Source: JALHUB01 sp963719465
Lineage (GTDB): Bacteria; Chloroflexota; Dehalococcoidia; DSTF01; JALHUB01
Length of the DNA stretch: 64,000 nt
Direction of reading: 5' to 3'
Assembly (NCBI GenBank): GCA_963719465.1
Contig: OY970386.1
Location: 1,922,001 to 1,986,000 of the forward strand
Position numbers and translations under genes: made by a program
In this document: one piece after another, positions 9,442 to 17,185 of the stretch
Layout: every line of letters begins with the position of its first letter
Numbering within the stretch: position 1 is the stretch's first letter
The notes under the pieces: model-generated
The model's database searches: none
Seen by the model: only the letters and a program-made list of their open reading frames with translations
What the model was told of the DNA's origin: nothing

Positions 9442-9450
9442 TGCTAGAAT
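9442..9450 (+). promoter_or_regulatory. Extended -10 promoter element directly before hisH
   Basis: The string TGCTAGAAT is an extended -10 element (TGn plus TAGAAT). Its end lies only six bases before the hisH ATG, so initiation at the normal distance would start the RNA at or next to the start codon, giving a leaderless hisH mRNA. No convincing -35 hexamer or Shine-Dalgarno sequence is visible. Confidence 0.45.
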
Positions 9451-9456
9451 CGCAAC

Positions 9457-10080
9457 ATGCGAGTTGTCATTGTCGATTACGGCGCGGGGAATCTGCGCAG
9501 CGTGGAGCGGGCGGTAGCGCACGCCGGCTACGAGGCCGATATCAGCGGCGAGCCGGCGTCGGTCGAGGCGGCGGACGTCGTCATCGTCCCGGGCGTCGGC
9601 GCGGCTGCGGACACGATGCGTAACCTGCGCGAGCGCAACCTCGTCGAGCCGATTCGAGCTTTTGTCGCCCGCGGTAGGCCCTACCTCGGCATCTGCATGG
9701 GCTTCCAGGCGCTCCTGACGGTTAGCGAGGAGGGCGGTGAGCACCCGTGCTTCGACATCGTCCCCGGGCGCGTCGTCAGGCTGCCGGGGGGCCTGAAGGT
9801 GCCGCACATGGGCTGGAACCAGGTGAGGCGGCGTCGCGAGCACCCGGTGTTCGAGGGCCTGCCGGAGGACGCCTACTTCTACTTCGTCCACAGCTACTAC
9901 CCGCTGCCGGACGACGGCGAGACGGTGCTGGGCGAGACCGACTACGGCATCACCTTCGCCAGCGCGCTGGCCCGCGACAACGTGATCGCCACGCAATTCC
10001 ACCCGGAGAAGAGCGGCGACGTTGGCCTCCTGTTCTACGAGAACTTTCTGCGCTGGGCGTCGGGCAACGGCCGGAGGTAA
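9457..10080 (+). CDS. hisH: Imidazole glycerol phosphate synthase, glutamine amidotransferase subunit HisH
   Basis: HisH hydrolyses glutamine and channels ammonia to HisF in histidine biosynthesis (cytoplasm). The 207-residue class I amidotransferase has the nucleophile Cys80 in GICMGFQ and the His/Glu pair in TQFHPEKSG near residues 182-184. PGVGA near residue 46 forms the oxyanion region. It begins the his cluster, and its stop is followed after six bases by hisA. GGAGG at the very end of hisH serves as the hisA ribosome binding site. Start at ATG 9457 gives the expected MRVVIVDYGAGN N-terminus. Confidence 0.96.
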   Translation: MRVVIVDYGAGNLRSVERAVAHAGYEADISGEPASVEAADVVIVPGVGAAADTMRNLRERNLVEPIRAFVARGRPYLGICMGFQALLTVSEEGGEHPCFDIVPGRVVRLPGGLKVPHMGWNQVRRRREHPVFEGLPEDAYFYFVHSYYPLPDDGETVLGETDYGITFASALARDNVIATQFHPEKSGDVGLLFYENFLRWASGNGRR

Positions 10081-10086
10081 GCCGCC

Positions 10087-10806
10087 ATCGAGCTGATACC
10101 GGCAATCGACATCCGCGACGGCCGCTGCGTCCGCCTTTACCAGGGCGACTACGACCGCGAGACCGTCTTCTCCGATGACCCCGTCGCCATGGCGCGTCGC
10201 TGGCAGGCGGAGGGCGCGCCGCGTCTCCACCTCGTCGACCTCGACGGTGCGCGAGAAGGGCGGCCGGTGAACAACGGCGTCGTCATCGCCATCGCCCGGG
10301 CGGTGGGCATCCCCTGCGAGGTCGGCGGCGGCATCCGCAGCACGAACACGATGGCCCGCTACCTGGAGGCCGGGCTTGAGCGCGTGATCGTCGGCAGCGT
10401 TGCCGTCGAGGCGCCGCAGATCCTGGCGGCCGCGCTGGGCCGCTTCGGCGAGGCCGTCGTCGTCGGCGTCGACGCGCGTGGCGGGCGGGTTGCCGTGCAT
10501 GGCTGGCGAGAGCAACGCGGCGAAAAGGCGGAGGAGCTGATGCAGCGGCTGGCCGCGATGGGCGTGCGCCGCTTCATCTACACCGATATCTCCCGCGACG
10601 GGACGCTGCGGGGCCCGAACGTCGCTGCTACGGCGCGGGCGGTGAAGCTGGTGCCGGCGCGGATCATCGCGTCAGGCGGGATCGCCACGCTGGCCCACCT
10701 GCGACGGCTGGTAAGCACCGGCGTCGAAGGCGCCATCCTTGGCCGCGCCCTGTACGACGGCGCACTGTCCCTCCCGGAAGCTGTTACCGCCATCGCCAAA
10801 CAATAA
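10087..10806 (+). CDS. hisA: Phosphoribosylformimino-AICAR-phosphate isomerase HisA, apparent ATC start
   Basis: HisA opens the ribose ring of ProFAR (Amadori rearrangement) to give PRFAR, the substrate of HisF/HisH. The TIM-barrel is complete only if translation begins at 10087, giving the family N-terminus IELIPAIDIRDGR with catalytic Asp; length is then 239 residues, as expected. No ATG, GTG or TTG precedes this region after the hisH stop, but GGAGG sits nine bases before the ATC codon. The first ATG (10189) would delete the first barrel strand and the catalytic Asp. Either ATC is used as a rare start codon or a base was miscalled. Phosphate-binding regions CEVGGGIR and IIASGGIATL are intact. 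Confidence 0.93.
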   Translation: MELIPAIDIRDGRCVRLYQGDYDRETVFSDDPVAMARRWQAEGAPRLHLVDLDGAREGRPVNNGVVIAIARAVGIPCEVGGGIRSTNTMARYLEAGLERVIVGSVAVEAPQILAAALGRFGEAVVVGVDARGGRVAVHGWREQRGEKAEELMQRLAAMGVRRFIYTDISRDGTLRGPNVAATARAVKLVPARIIASGGIATLAHLRRLVSTGVEGAILGRALYDGALSLPEAVTAIAKQ

Positions 10807-11077
10807 GCCCGCTTTGAACTCGCATCGGATTGCAACGTGATACGCGTTGCATTATCATCCACTCCTGAGGGAACATTGACGAAAGCGTGAACCTCCCTCC
10901 AGGTTCCTATCGCGGTCGAGCCGGAACCACCGGGAGATGCAATAGCGGGACAGAGCGCCTGGAGCTCGTGAGGGAATACCGCCCACCCCTGACGGCGACT
11001 CCGGCCACACGCGGTCCCTTTCCGGTCGGTCTGCGGCTCGTTGGCGGCCCCGCGCCAACCGGATCGCGGAACGGAAC

Positions 11078-11485
11078 GTGCGTGAGGTCGAAACTGCCCT
11101 GGACGCGAGGGTCGTGGCCTTCATGGCTTCGCTTCGCGGATTGTTGAGCTCGGCGTCCTTTTCCTTCGCCAGCGCCGACATTCCGCCGCGACCCGGCATC
11201 TACGTGATCTACGACGGCTCGGAGCGTCCATACTACGTCGGCCAGTCGCGCAACCTGCGGCGACGCCTTCTCGTCGACCACCGGCGCGGGAACGGCAAAG
11301 CAAACATCTTCCGCCGCAAGCTGGCGCTGTTGGAGCGGCTGGAGGGCGAACCGGCGGTGACGCTCTACATAACGGAGCGGTGCAGCGTGCGCTTCATGGA
11401 GGTCGACTCCGACGGCGAGCGGCTGGAGATGGAGCACTTCGCGACGGCCCTCCTTTCGCCCGTGCTCAACACCCGCGCAAGCTGA
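11078..11485 (+). CDS. GIY-YIG nuclease-domain protein
   Basis: A 135-residue protein whose central part is a GIY-YIG domain: PGIYVIYDGS, then YYVGQSRNLRRRL, with a conserved downstream Glu-rich helix (RLEMEHFATALL). The family includes UvrC-type and homing-type nucleases and small uncharacterised single-domain proteins; this one has no DNA-binding appendage. It lies between hisA and hisF, 29 bases before the hisF ATG, so it is probably co-transcribed with histidine genes. An alternative start is the ATG at 11123, which still keeps the whole domain. Substrate and role are unknown. Confidence 0.75.
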   Translation: MREVETALDARVVAFMASLRGLLSSASFSFASADIPPRPGIYVIYDGSERPYYVGQSRNLRRRLLVDHRRGNGKANIFRRKLALLERLEGEPAVTLYITERCSVRFMEVDSDGERLEMEHFATALLSPVLNTRAS

Positions 11486-11514
11486 TACAATGGCATCGAA
11501 TCCGAGAGGTCCCA

Positions 11515-12273
11515 ATGCTGGCGACACGCATCATCCCCTGCCTGGACGTCGACCGCGGACGCGTCGTAAAAGGCGTCTCGTTCGTCCAGTTGCGCGACGC
11601 CGGCGACCCCGTGGAGCTGGCGGCGTTCTACAGCGAGCAGCGCGCCGACGAGCTGGTGTTTCTTGACATAACAGCATCGTCGGACGCGCGCGAGACCGTC
11701 TACGACATGGTGCGCCGCACCGCCGACCAGGTGTTCATCCCGTTCACCGTCGGCGGCGGCGTGCGCAGCGAGGAGGACGTCCGGCGGCTGCTCGAGTACG
11801 GCGCGGACAAGGTGTCGCTGAACACCGCCGCGGTGGCGGACCCGAAGGTCATCGAGCGCTGCGCGACGCGCTTCGGCAACCAGAACATCGTCGTCGCAAT
11901 CGACGCGAAAGGCATCGGCGACGGGCGCTGGGAGGTGTACACGCACGGCGGCCGCACGCCCACCGGCGTCGACGCGCTGGAGTGGGCGCGGAAGGCCGTC
12001 GAGCTGGGCGCCGGCGAGATCCTGCTGACGAGCATGGACACCGACGGCCACCTCGACGGCTACGACCTGCCGCTGACGCGCGCGGTTTCGGAGGCGGTGA
12101 CGGTGCCGGTCATAGCGTCAGGCGGCTGCGGCAACCCGCAGCACATGGTCGACGCGATCAGGGAGGGCAAGGCAGACGCGGTGCTGGCCGCTAGCATCTT
12201 CCACTTCGAGACCTACAGCATCCGCGAGACGAAGGACTATCTCAAGGCGCACGACATTCCGGTCCGCCTTTAG
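11515..12273 (+). CDS. hisF: Imidazole glycerol phosphate synthase, cyclase subunit HisF
   Basis: HisF condenses ammonia from HisH with PRFAR to make imidazole glycerol phosphate and AICAR. The 252-residue TIM barrel starts MLATRIIPCLDV with catalytic Asp11; the second catalytic Asp lies in VVAIDAKG. Phosphate-binding motifs FTVGGGVRS and VIASGGCGNP are present. The ATG at 11515 is chosen because it follows GAGAGGT at good spacing and gives the family N-terminus; the frame is open further upstream but that part overlaps the GIY-YIG gene. HisI follows 13 bases later. Confidence 0.96.
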   Translation: MLATRIIPCLDVDRGRVVKGVSFVQLRDAGDPVELAAFYSEQRADELVFLDITASSDARETVYDMVRRTADQVFIPFTVGGGVRSEEDVRRLLEYGADKVSLNTAAVADPKVIERCATRFGNQNIVVAIDAKGIGDGRWEVYTHGGRTPTGVDALEWARKAVELGAGEILLTSMDTDGHLDGYDLPLTRAVSEAVTVPVIASGGCGNPQHMVDAIREGKADAVLAASIFHFETYSIRETKDYLKAHDIPVRL

Positions 12274-12286
12274 CAGGAGGCTTCCA

Positions 12287-12622
12287 ATGGTTGATTTCGA
12301 CAAAGGCCAGGGGCTCGTTCCCGTCATCGTCCAGGACGACGAGACGCACGAGGTGCTGATGCTTGCTTACATGAACAAAGAGGCGCTGGAGCGGACGCTG
12401 GAGTCGCGGCAGGTGTGGTTCTACAGCCGCAGCCGACAGGAGCTGTGGCACAAGGGCGCGACGTCGGGCAACTATCTGAACGTCCGGCGCATCTTCATCG
12501 ATTGCGACGACGATACGCTGCTGATCCGCGCCCAGCCGCTGGGGCCGGCCTGCCACACCGGCGAGCGCTCGTGCTTCCACCGCGAGTTCGACGGCCGCCT
12601 GATGGAGGGCCAGACGCTCTAG
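12287..12622 (+). CDS. hisI: Phosphoribosyl-AMP cyclohydrolase HisI
   Basis: HisI opens the adenine ring of phosphoribosyl-AMP (step three of histidine synthesis). The 111-residue protein has the family core LMLAYMNKEAL, WFYSRSRQELWHKG and the metal-binding residues in DCDDDTLL and ACHTGERSCFHR. A strong ribosome binding site (AGGAGG) precedes the ATG. It is the monofunctional form with no HisE domain, and hisE is not in the window. It closes the his cluster and overlaps the convergent DUF1385 gene by four bases. Confidence 0.95.
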   Translation: MVDFDKGQGLVPVIVQDDETHEVLMLAYMNKEALERTLESRQVWFYSRSRQELWHKGATSGNYLNVRRIFIDCDDDTLLIRAQPLGPACHTGERSCFHREFDGRLMEGQTL

Positions 12623-13548
12623 TTCGTCACCCCGTCCAGCGCCAGCACCTCTCGCAGGGCGCGGATCGCCACCTCGATCTGGCTGTCGTCGGGGTCGCGC
12701 GTCGTCAGCGCCTGCAGCGCCAGGCTGGGGCGCGACAGCCAGCGCACGACGCGGAATCGCCCGTACGTCGCGCTCAGGCGGATAATCTCGTAGCTCAGCG
12801 CGGCGATGACGGGGATGAGCACGACGCGGGAGACGATCCGCAACCACCACGCCGGCGTTCCCAGCGCGACGAACACGACCAGCGATACGATGGCGACGGT
12901 CAGCAGGAAGGCGGTCCCGCATCGGGCGTGCTCGTTGCTGAAGCGTCGCACCGACGCCACTTCCAGCGGCGCGCGGGCCTCCCAGGCGTTGATCGTCCGG
13001 TGCTCGGCGCCGTGGTAGGCGAAGACGCGCCGGATGTCGGGCACGAAGCCGATGCCCCAGATGTAGCCGAGAAGCATCGCCAGGCGGACGACACCCTCGA
13101 CCAGGACGACGAGGCTGCCGTTGAAGCGCGAGCTCAGCCAGCCGGTCAGCAGCAGCGGCGCGACGAAGAAGACCGCCGCCGCCAGCAGCAGCGTGACGCC
13201 GACAATCAGCCAGATGTAGGCGTTGCCGGGCTCATCCTCCTCTTCCGGCGCGATCCCCGCCGCGACCTCCGACGAGAAGACGAGCGCCCGCATCCCAAGC
13301 GCCAGCGTCTCCCAGAGGACGATGACGCCGCGCAGAATCGGTATGCGCCGCGCCGGGCCGACGTAGACGCCGCCCAGCGATTCCGACTTGACGCGAATAG
13401 CGCCGTCGGGCTGACGGACAGCGATCGCGAGGCTGCGCTCGCCGCGCATCATGACGCCTTCGATGACGGCCTGGCCGCCGTAGTGGGTGATGGCCCTGTC
13501 GCCAAGCTCCGCCGCGTGTTCGTCAGTCATGTCGCGCGAATCGCTCAT
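12619..13548 (-). CDS. DUF1385 membrane protein
   Basis: A 309-residue integral membrane protein with the DUF1385 hallmarks: YGGQAVIEGVMMRG near the N-terminus, three to four hydrophobic segments, and VFAYHGAEHRTINAWE in the middle, followed by RCGTAFLL. The biochemical role of the family is not established. In many bacteria the gene follows rpmE, exactly as here. The start at 13548 (MSDSRDMTDE) was chosen because the frame extends into rpmE; ATG 13530 is an alternative. A GC-rich hairpin with a T-rich tail sits directly before the start. Confidence 0.85.
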   Translation of the reverse strand: MSDSRDMTDEHAAELGDRAITHYGGQAVIEGVMMRGERSLAIAVRQPDGAIRVKSESLGGVYVGPARRIPILRGVIVLWETLALGMRALVFSSEVAAGIAPEEEDEPGNAYIWLIVGVTLLLAAAVFFVAPLLLTGWLSSRFNGSLVVLVEGVVRLAMLLGYIWGIGFVPDIRRVFAYHGAEHRTINAWEARAPLEVASVRRFSNEHARCGTAFLLTVAIVSLVVFVALGTPAWWLRIVSRVVLIPVIAALSYEIIRLSATYGRFRVVRWLSRPSLALQALTTRDPDDSQIEVAIRALREVLALDGVTN

Positions 13549-13550
13549 AA

Positions 13551-13580
13551 CAAGAAGGGGCGGGATTGACTCCGCGCCCC
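13551..13580 (-). terminator. Hairpin with T-rich tail between rpmE and DUF1385
   Basis: Read on the minus strand, GGGGCG pairs with CGCCCC across a short loop and is followed by TTCTTGTT, just before the DUF1385 start codon. It could end most ribosomal-protein transcripts or attenuate DUF1385. The stem is short, so confidence is moderate. Confidence 0.45.
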
Positions 13581-13601
13581 TGCTCTCCGTCCGCTTCGGC
13601 T

Positions 13602-13802
13602 TTACTTGAGGCCGTAGCGCCGCTTGAAGCGCTCCACGCGGCCCGCCGTGTCCACGATTCGCTGCTCGCCCGTGAAGAAGGGATGGCAGCGGCTGCAAAC
13701 TTCAACGCGCAGCTCTTTCTTCGTCGAGCGGGTTGTGAACTCGTTGCCACAGGCGCAATGAACGGTCGCCTCGACGTAGTCTGGATGAATACCTTTTTTC
13801 AT
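13602..13802 (-). CDS. rpmE: 50S ribosomal protein L31, zinc-binding form
   Basis: L31 helps bridge the ribosomal subunits. The 66-residue protein is the C+ (zinc-binding) type with cysteines in HCACGN and VCSRCHPFFTG, and ends VERFKRRYGLK. The start overlaps the end of rpmA by four bases. Position inside rplU-rpmA-rpmE is consistent with a ribosomal protein operon on the minus strand. Confidence 0.97.
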   Translation of the reverse strand: MKKGIHPDYVEATVHCACGNEFTTRSTKKELRVEVCSRCHPFFTGEQRIVDTAGRVERFKRRYGLK

Positions 13803-14068
13803 TGTTGCTCTTCGGCCCCGTACACGCTCACCTGCTTGCGCCGGCCCTTCGCGTACGGTGCGAACTTAACCTTTCCTCGAATGAGAGAGTATATCGTGTA
13901 GTCGCGTCCCAGCCCGACGTTCTGACCGGGGTGGAAGCGCGTCCCCCTCTGCCTAAGTATGATTGTGCCGGGCAGGACGAGCTGGCCGTCGTAGCGCTTG
14001 ACGCCGAGGCGCTGGCCGCCGCTGTCGCGGTTGTTATGAGAGCTGCCCGTGCCTTTCTTGTGCGCCAT
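13799..14068 (-). CDS. rpmA: 50S ribosomal protein L27
   Basis: L27 reaches into the peptidyl transferase centre with its N-terminal tail. The 89-residue product starts MAHKKGTGSSHNNRDS, without the cleavable leader seen in Firmicutes, followed by the L27 core QRLGVKRYDGQ and RQRGTRFHPG. It follows rplU with an 18-base gap and overlaps rpmE by four bases. Confidence 0.97.
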   Translation of the reverse strand: MAHKKGTGSSHNNRDSGGQRLGVKRYDGQLVLPGTIILRQRGTRFHPGQNVGLGRDYTIYSLIRGKVKFAPYAKGRRKQVSVYGAEEQQ

Positions 14069-14086
14069 CTCTTCTCGGCGAGGGGT

Positions 14087-14474
14087 CTATCCCTCGCTCT
14101 CCTCTTCCTTCGCCTCGGCCTTCGCCCGACGACGCCGCTTCGGCGCCGCTTCCTCGCCGCCCGGCGGGACGATCTGCTGGATCGCCAGTCGCGTGAACGG
14201 CTGTCGATGGCCGGTCCGCTTCCGCAATCGCACCTTCGACTTGTACTTGAAGACGACCTTTTTCGGGCCGCGGCCCTGCTCGGCGACCTGAGCCACGACC
14301 TTCGCACCGGCGACGAGCGGGTTGCCTGCTGTCACGTGGGCGCCGTCGGCGAGAAGGAGGACGTCGCCGAGTTCAACCGTTTCGCCCTGCGCGGCGCGCA
14401 GCTTCTCGAACGTCGATCTTGCTGCCGACCTCGACGCGATATTGCTTGCCGCCGCTGCGGACGATTGCGTAAAT
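14087..14474 (-). CDS. rplU: 50S ribosomal protein L21, apparent +1 frameshift and ATT start
   Basis: L21 is an early-assembling 23S-binding protein. The C-terminal two thirds (from TAGNPLVAGAKV through FKYKSKVRLRKRTGHRQPFT) are in one frame ending at 14087, with a charged extension rich in Arg, Lys and Glu. The N-terminus, YAIVRSGGKQYRVEVGSKID, is in another frame; removing one base near 14408 joins them with no residue missing (DV then EKLRAAQGETVELGD). The only sensible start is ATT at 14472-14474, six bases after AGGAGG; no ATG, GTG or TTG fits. As L21 is normally essential, the extra base is more likely an assembly error than a real mutation. Reconstructed length is about 128 residues. 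Confidence 0.9.
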
Positions 14475-14555
14475 GGGAGTCCTCCTCTGAGCGCAGAACC
14501 AATCTAGTCTAGCTTCCTGTAGGCGAATCTGTCAACCTCGGCCTGCTGGGGGACG

Positions 14556-14590
14556 CGGCGGCCCGCCGAAGGCGGGCACCGAGAATGCGC
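14556..14590 (+). repeat. Dispersed palindromic repeat, partial copy (second hairpin and tail only)
   Basis: Contains the hairpin GCCCGCC-GAA-GGCGGGC (14561-14577) followed by ACCGAGAATGCGC. The same 30-odd bases occur at about 14735-14770 and, inverted, at 44188-44220. It lies in the 362-base gap between rplU and thyX, which contains no gene that I can support. Confidence 0.75.
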
Positions 14591-14661
14591 GGCACGGCGT
14601 CGCGTCGTCTGTCGCAGTCGCAATGCTTGTTCGACCGTCCATGACGATGGGCGGCAGCGAA

Positions 14662-14773
14662 ACATCGGCGTCGAAACTGGAGCGAGGCGTGGTTTCGGGG
14701 CCGCTCGGGTTGCCGAGCGGCCCACCAATCTTGCGGCGGCCCGCCGAAGGCGGGCACCGAGAATGCGCATAAT
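14662..14773 (+). repeat. Dispersed two-hairpin intergenic repeat, full copy
   Basis: Ordered elements: ACATCGGCGTC, a short variable part, CGTGGTTTCGG, hairpin 1 (GGGCCGCTCGG/CCGAGCGGCCC, 14698-14723), a variable spacer, hairpin 2 (GCCCGCC-GAA-GGCGGGC, 14739-14755), and GAGAATGCGCATAAT. The same order, inverted, occurs at 44184-44310, with a longer spacer between hairpins. No open reading frame or transposase is associated, so this looks like a REP- or MITE-like non-coding element. Confidence 0.8.
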
Positions 14774-14836
14774 GGACCCGTCGTGGAGACCCGGAGCGGC
14801 CATGCCGGTCGACCTCCGACCTCGTCGGGGGGATGG

Positions 14837-15712
14837 TCAATACGTCTCGCCGCGCTCGCTGACGGCCGGCGCTTCGCCTTCGATGGCGCGAAACTCGTCG
14901 TCGCCCAGCGGCGCCAGCTCGCCCTTGCGATAGGAGTCGTACAGCGCGAACAGCTCGCGCTTGTGGGGCCGCTTCCGGCCAATCGGACACTTCGACCAGT
15001 CTTCGAACGTCTCGTCGCAGTAGCCCGTCCGCCGCTCGCCGCACTTCGGCTGCAGGTAGCGCGCCAGTTCCGGCGCCACGCGGTTCACCTCCGCCCGCAT
15101 CAGCGACGCCACTTTGCGGAACTCCCACTGCGCGCGGGTGCAGAGTCGCAGGTCGCAGATGTGCAGCAGCGATTGGAAGTTGACCGTTATCTTGAAGTTG
15201 GTCTGGGCGGCGTTCGGGATGAGGAAGCGCGCGTCCTCCGCCGGGACGCCCGCGTCGAGCATCTCCTGATAGAGCCGCCCCAGGCCGGCGAACGCCTCCT
15301 CCATCCGGTCGGCCAGACCGGCGGTGCGGACGGATTCCGGCATCGTGAAGGGGAACTCGCCTTCCTTGAAGGCGACATAACGTTGGCTCTGCTGCTCGAA
15401 GCTGATTCCGATGCGGTGTCGCACGAACTGGTGGCTGAAGGCACGGGTCACGCCGGAGAGCGCGAACTCGAACCAGACCTGCTCCAGCGGCGACGAGTGC
15501 CCCGTCTCCAGCCGCTTCTCGACGAACTCCAGCATCTGCGCGCGCGTAATCCGCTCCGATTCGATGCGCGCGTCGATCTCCGCCGGCTTCAGCGACGAAT
15601 AGGCGGTGCGGTAGGCGACGTACAGCGAGCGAATCGGGTCGTGGCTGTGGTCGAGGAGCTTTACTTCTATCGGCAAGCGGATGGCCTCGCTGGTGGACTC
15701 TCGCCCATTCAT
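14837..15712 (-). CDS. thyX: Flavin-dependent thymidylate synthase ThyX
   Basis: ThyX makes dTMP from dUMP using methylene-tetrahydrofolate and FAD. The 291-residue protein has the signature RHRx8SxRY (residues 98-112: RHRIGISFEQQSQRY), the longer of the two known spacings, plus the upstream GHSSPLEQVWFEF region. It replaces ThyA-type chemistry; no thyA is seen here. It is preceded on the minus strand by an intrinsic terminator that separates it from the GT4 gene, and followed by the repeat-bearing gap. Confidence 0.95.
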   Translation of the reverse strand: MNGRESTSEAIRLPIEVKLLDHSHDPIRSLYVAYRTAYSSLKPAEIDARIESERITRAQMLEFVEKRLETGHSSPLEQVWFEFALSGVTRAFSHQFVRHRIGISFEQQSQRYVAFKEGEFPFTMPESVRTAGLADRMEEAFAGLGRLYQEMLDAGVPAEDARFLIPNAAQTNFKITVNFQSLLHICDLRLCTRAQWEFRKVASLMRAEVNRVAPELARYLQPKCGERRTGYCDETFEDWSKCPIGRKRPHKRELFALYDSYRKGELAPLGDDEFRAIEGEAPAVSERGETY

Positions 15713-15751
15713 TCTAGCGCGACCGCCGACGGCAGACCAGCGCGAGCGCTT

Positions 15752-15784
15752 GGAAAAGAAGAGGAGGGCGATTGCGCCCTCCTC
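15752..15784 (-). terminator. Intrinsic terminator after the GT4 gene
   Basis: On the minus strand GAGGAGGGCG pairs with CGCCCTCCTC around a CAAT-type loop (15761-15784) and is followed by TTCTTTTCC. It sits 30 bases after the GT4 stop and 40 before the thyX start. Confidence 0.8.
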
Positions 15785-15813
15785 AAGACATGCGTTGAAG
15801 CCTTTGGCGAAGC

Positions 15814-16932
15814 TCAGGCAACCGCGGATTCGTGGTTACCCTTCGCCGACAGCGCCACCGCTGAAGCCGGAACGGCCTCAAGCTGCGGCCTCGCCGAGGC
15901 CTGACGGATGATCTGCTGGTAGACCCGAAGGTAGGCGTCGGCCATGTGCGCCGCGCTGAAGTTCGCCTCGATATGGCGGCGGCAGCGCCTGGGGTCGATC
16001 CGGTCGACCTGGCGGACCGCTTCCACCATCTCGTCGAGCTCGTGGACAAGATAGCCGGTCTCACCGTCTATGACGACTTCGGCGGCGGCGCCACGCTGGA
16101 AGGCTACGACGGGCGTGCCGCAGGCCATAGCCTCCACCATCACGAGGCCAAACGGCTCTTCCCAGCGAAGAGGGAGGACCAGGCAGTAGGCCTTCTCGTA
16201 AAGCTCCCGCTTCATCCGTTGGTCCGCTTCGCCGAGGAACTGGACCTGCTTGCCGTCCACCAGCGGCTCGAGCACGTCTTTGAAATAGGCCTGGTCCTGG
16301 GCGTTCGGGTCGATCTTCCCGGCGATGAGGAGCCGCATGCCCAATCGCTTCGCGACTTCGACCGCCTCGTGCGGCGCTTTGTCGGTGGAAATGCGGCTGA
16401 GGAAGAGGAGATAGTCATCCTTCTTCTCGCTGTACGGGAAGCTGTCGACGTTGATCCCGTTGTGCACGACGCCGGCGTATCGACCTCCCTTGACCACCGG
16501 CATCAGGAGTTTTTCTGAGTGGCTGATGGTGTTGTACCAGCCGTCGTAGTGGTCCCAGATGTACTTTGTGTACGGCGTGATAAGGCAGTGCATCGTCGTC
16601 AGCATAGGCGTGGGGATGAGATGCGCCATGGACATCACGATCTCCCCGATGTGATTGTGAACAACGTCGTAGCTGCCGGCGTCTCTCAGAGAGGAGGTGG
16701 CATGCATCAGCGCGTACCAGCTCGGATCCTCAAGGTCGGACGCGGTGCGCAGACTACGATGATAGATGGAGCAGAGTTCCGCATTCGTGCGCGAGTCGCC
16801 GGAGGCCCATAAGGTTACGTCGTGGCCGCGTCTGACGAGTTCCTCGCAGAGAACGCTGACCACGGCCTCGGTGCCGCCGTACGCAGGCGGTGGCACGGTT
16901 TCCCAGAGCGGAGCTAGTTGAAGAATCCTCAT
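15814..16932 (-). CDS. Family 4 glycosyltransferase
   Basis: A 372-residue GT-B transferase of the GT4 family, using an activated nucleotide sugar in the cytoplasm. The N-terminal donor/acceptor domain begins MRILQLAPLWETVPPPAYGG, with the GGTEAVV loop; the C-terminal half has PLRWEEPFGLVMVEAMACGTPVVAF, including the EX7E motif, and ends with the DGETGYLV loop. It is closely similar throughout to the GT4 gene at 62109, including IDPRRCRRHIEANF versus IDPRRCRSHVEERF, so the two are paralogues. Substrate is unknown. It is a single-gene unit with its own terminator. Confidence 0.92.
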   Translation of the reverse strand: MRILQLAPLWETVPPPAYGGTEAVVSVLCEELVRRGHDVTLWASGDSRTNAELCSIYHRSLRTASDLEDPSWYALMHATSSLRDAGSYDVVHNHIGEIVMSMAHLIPTPMLTTMHCLITPYTKYIWDHYDGWYNTISHSEKLLMPVVKGGRYAGVVHNGINVDSFPYSEKKDDYLLFLSRISTDKAPHEAVEVAKRLGMRLLIAGKIDPNAQDQAYFKDVLEPLVDGKQVQFLGEADQRMKRELYEKAYCLVLPLRWEEPFGLVMVEAMACGTPVVAFQRGAAAEVVIDGETGYLVHELDEMVEAVRQVDRIDPRRCRRHIEANFSAAHMADAYLRVYQQIIRQASARPQLEAVPASAVALSAKGNHESAVA

Positions 16933-17185
16933 GATGAAGCCTCCTTGCTAATAAGCGATGCCCGGCCGCGTGCGTCGCGGCCAACTGCCTCGCGAAGGGT
17001 TTTGAAGTATCCGGGGACTCCGGCCTGTAGTTTACGTGAAGCTTGTCCGGTGTAGGTCACTTCGTAGTGTACCACACCGATTTGGCGATCACAACGGACG
17101 GCGAGCCGGCGCATCCAGACGCCTCGCTTCCCTGCGAGACATCATGCTCCTTTCGATTCCCGCCGCCAGCTATGTCAGTCGCGCT

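Noticed and set aside
10807..11077. A structured leader or small gene between hisA and the GIY-YIG gene
   Set aside because: Short inverted segments (GGAACC-type) exist, but none forms a convincing stem or frame; I see nothing supportable here.
14556..14773. A CRISPR array
   Set aside because: The repeated units are only partly repeated, contain hairpins with variable gaps, are scattered over 30 kb and have no cas genes.
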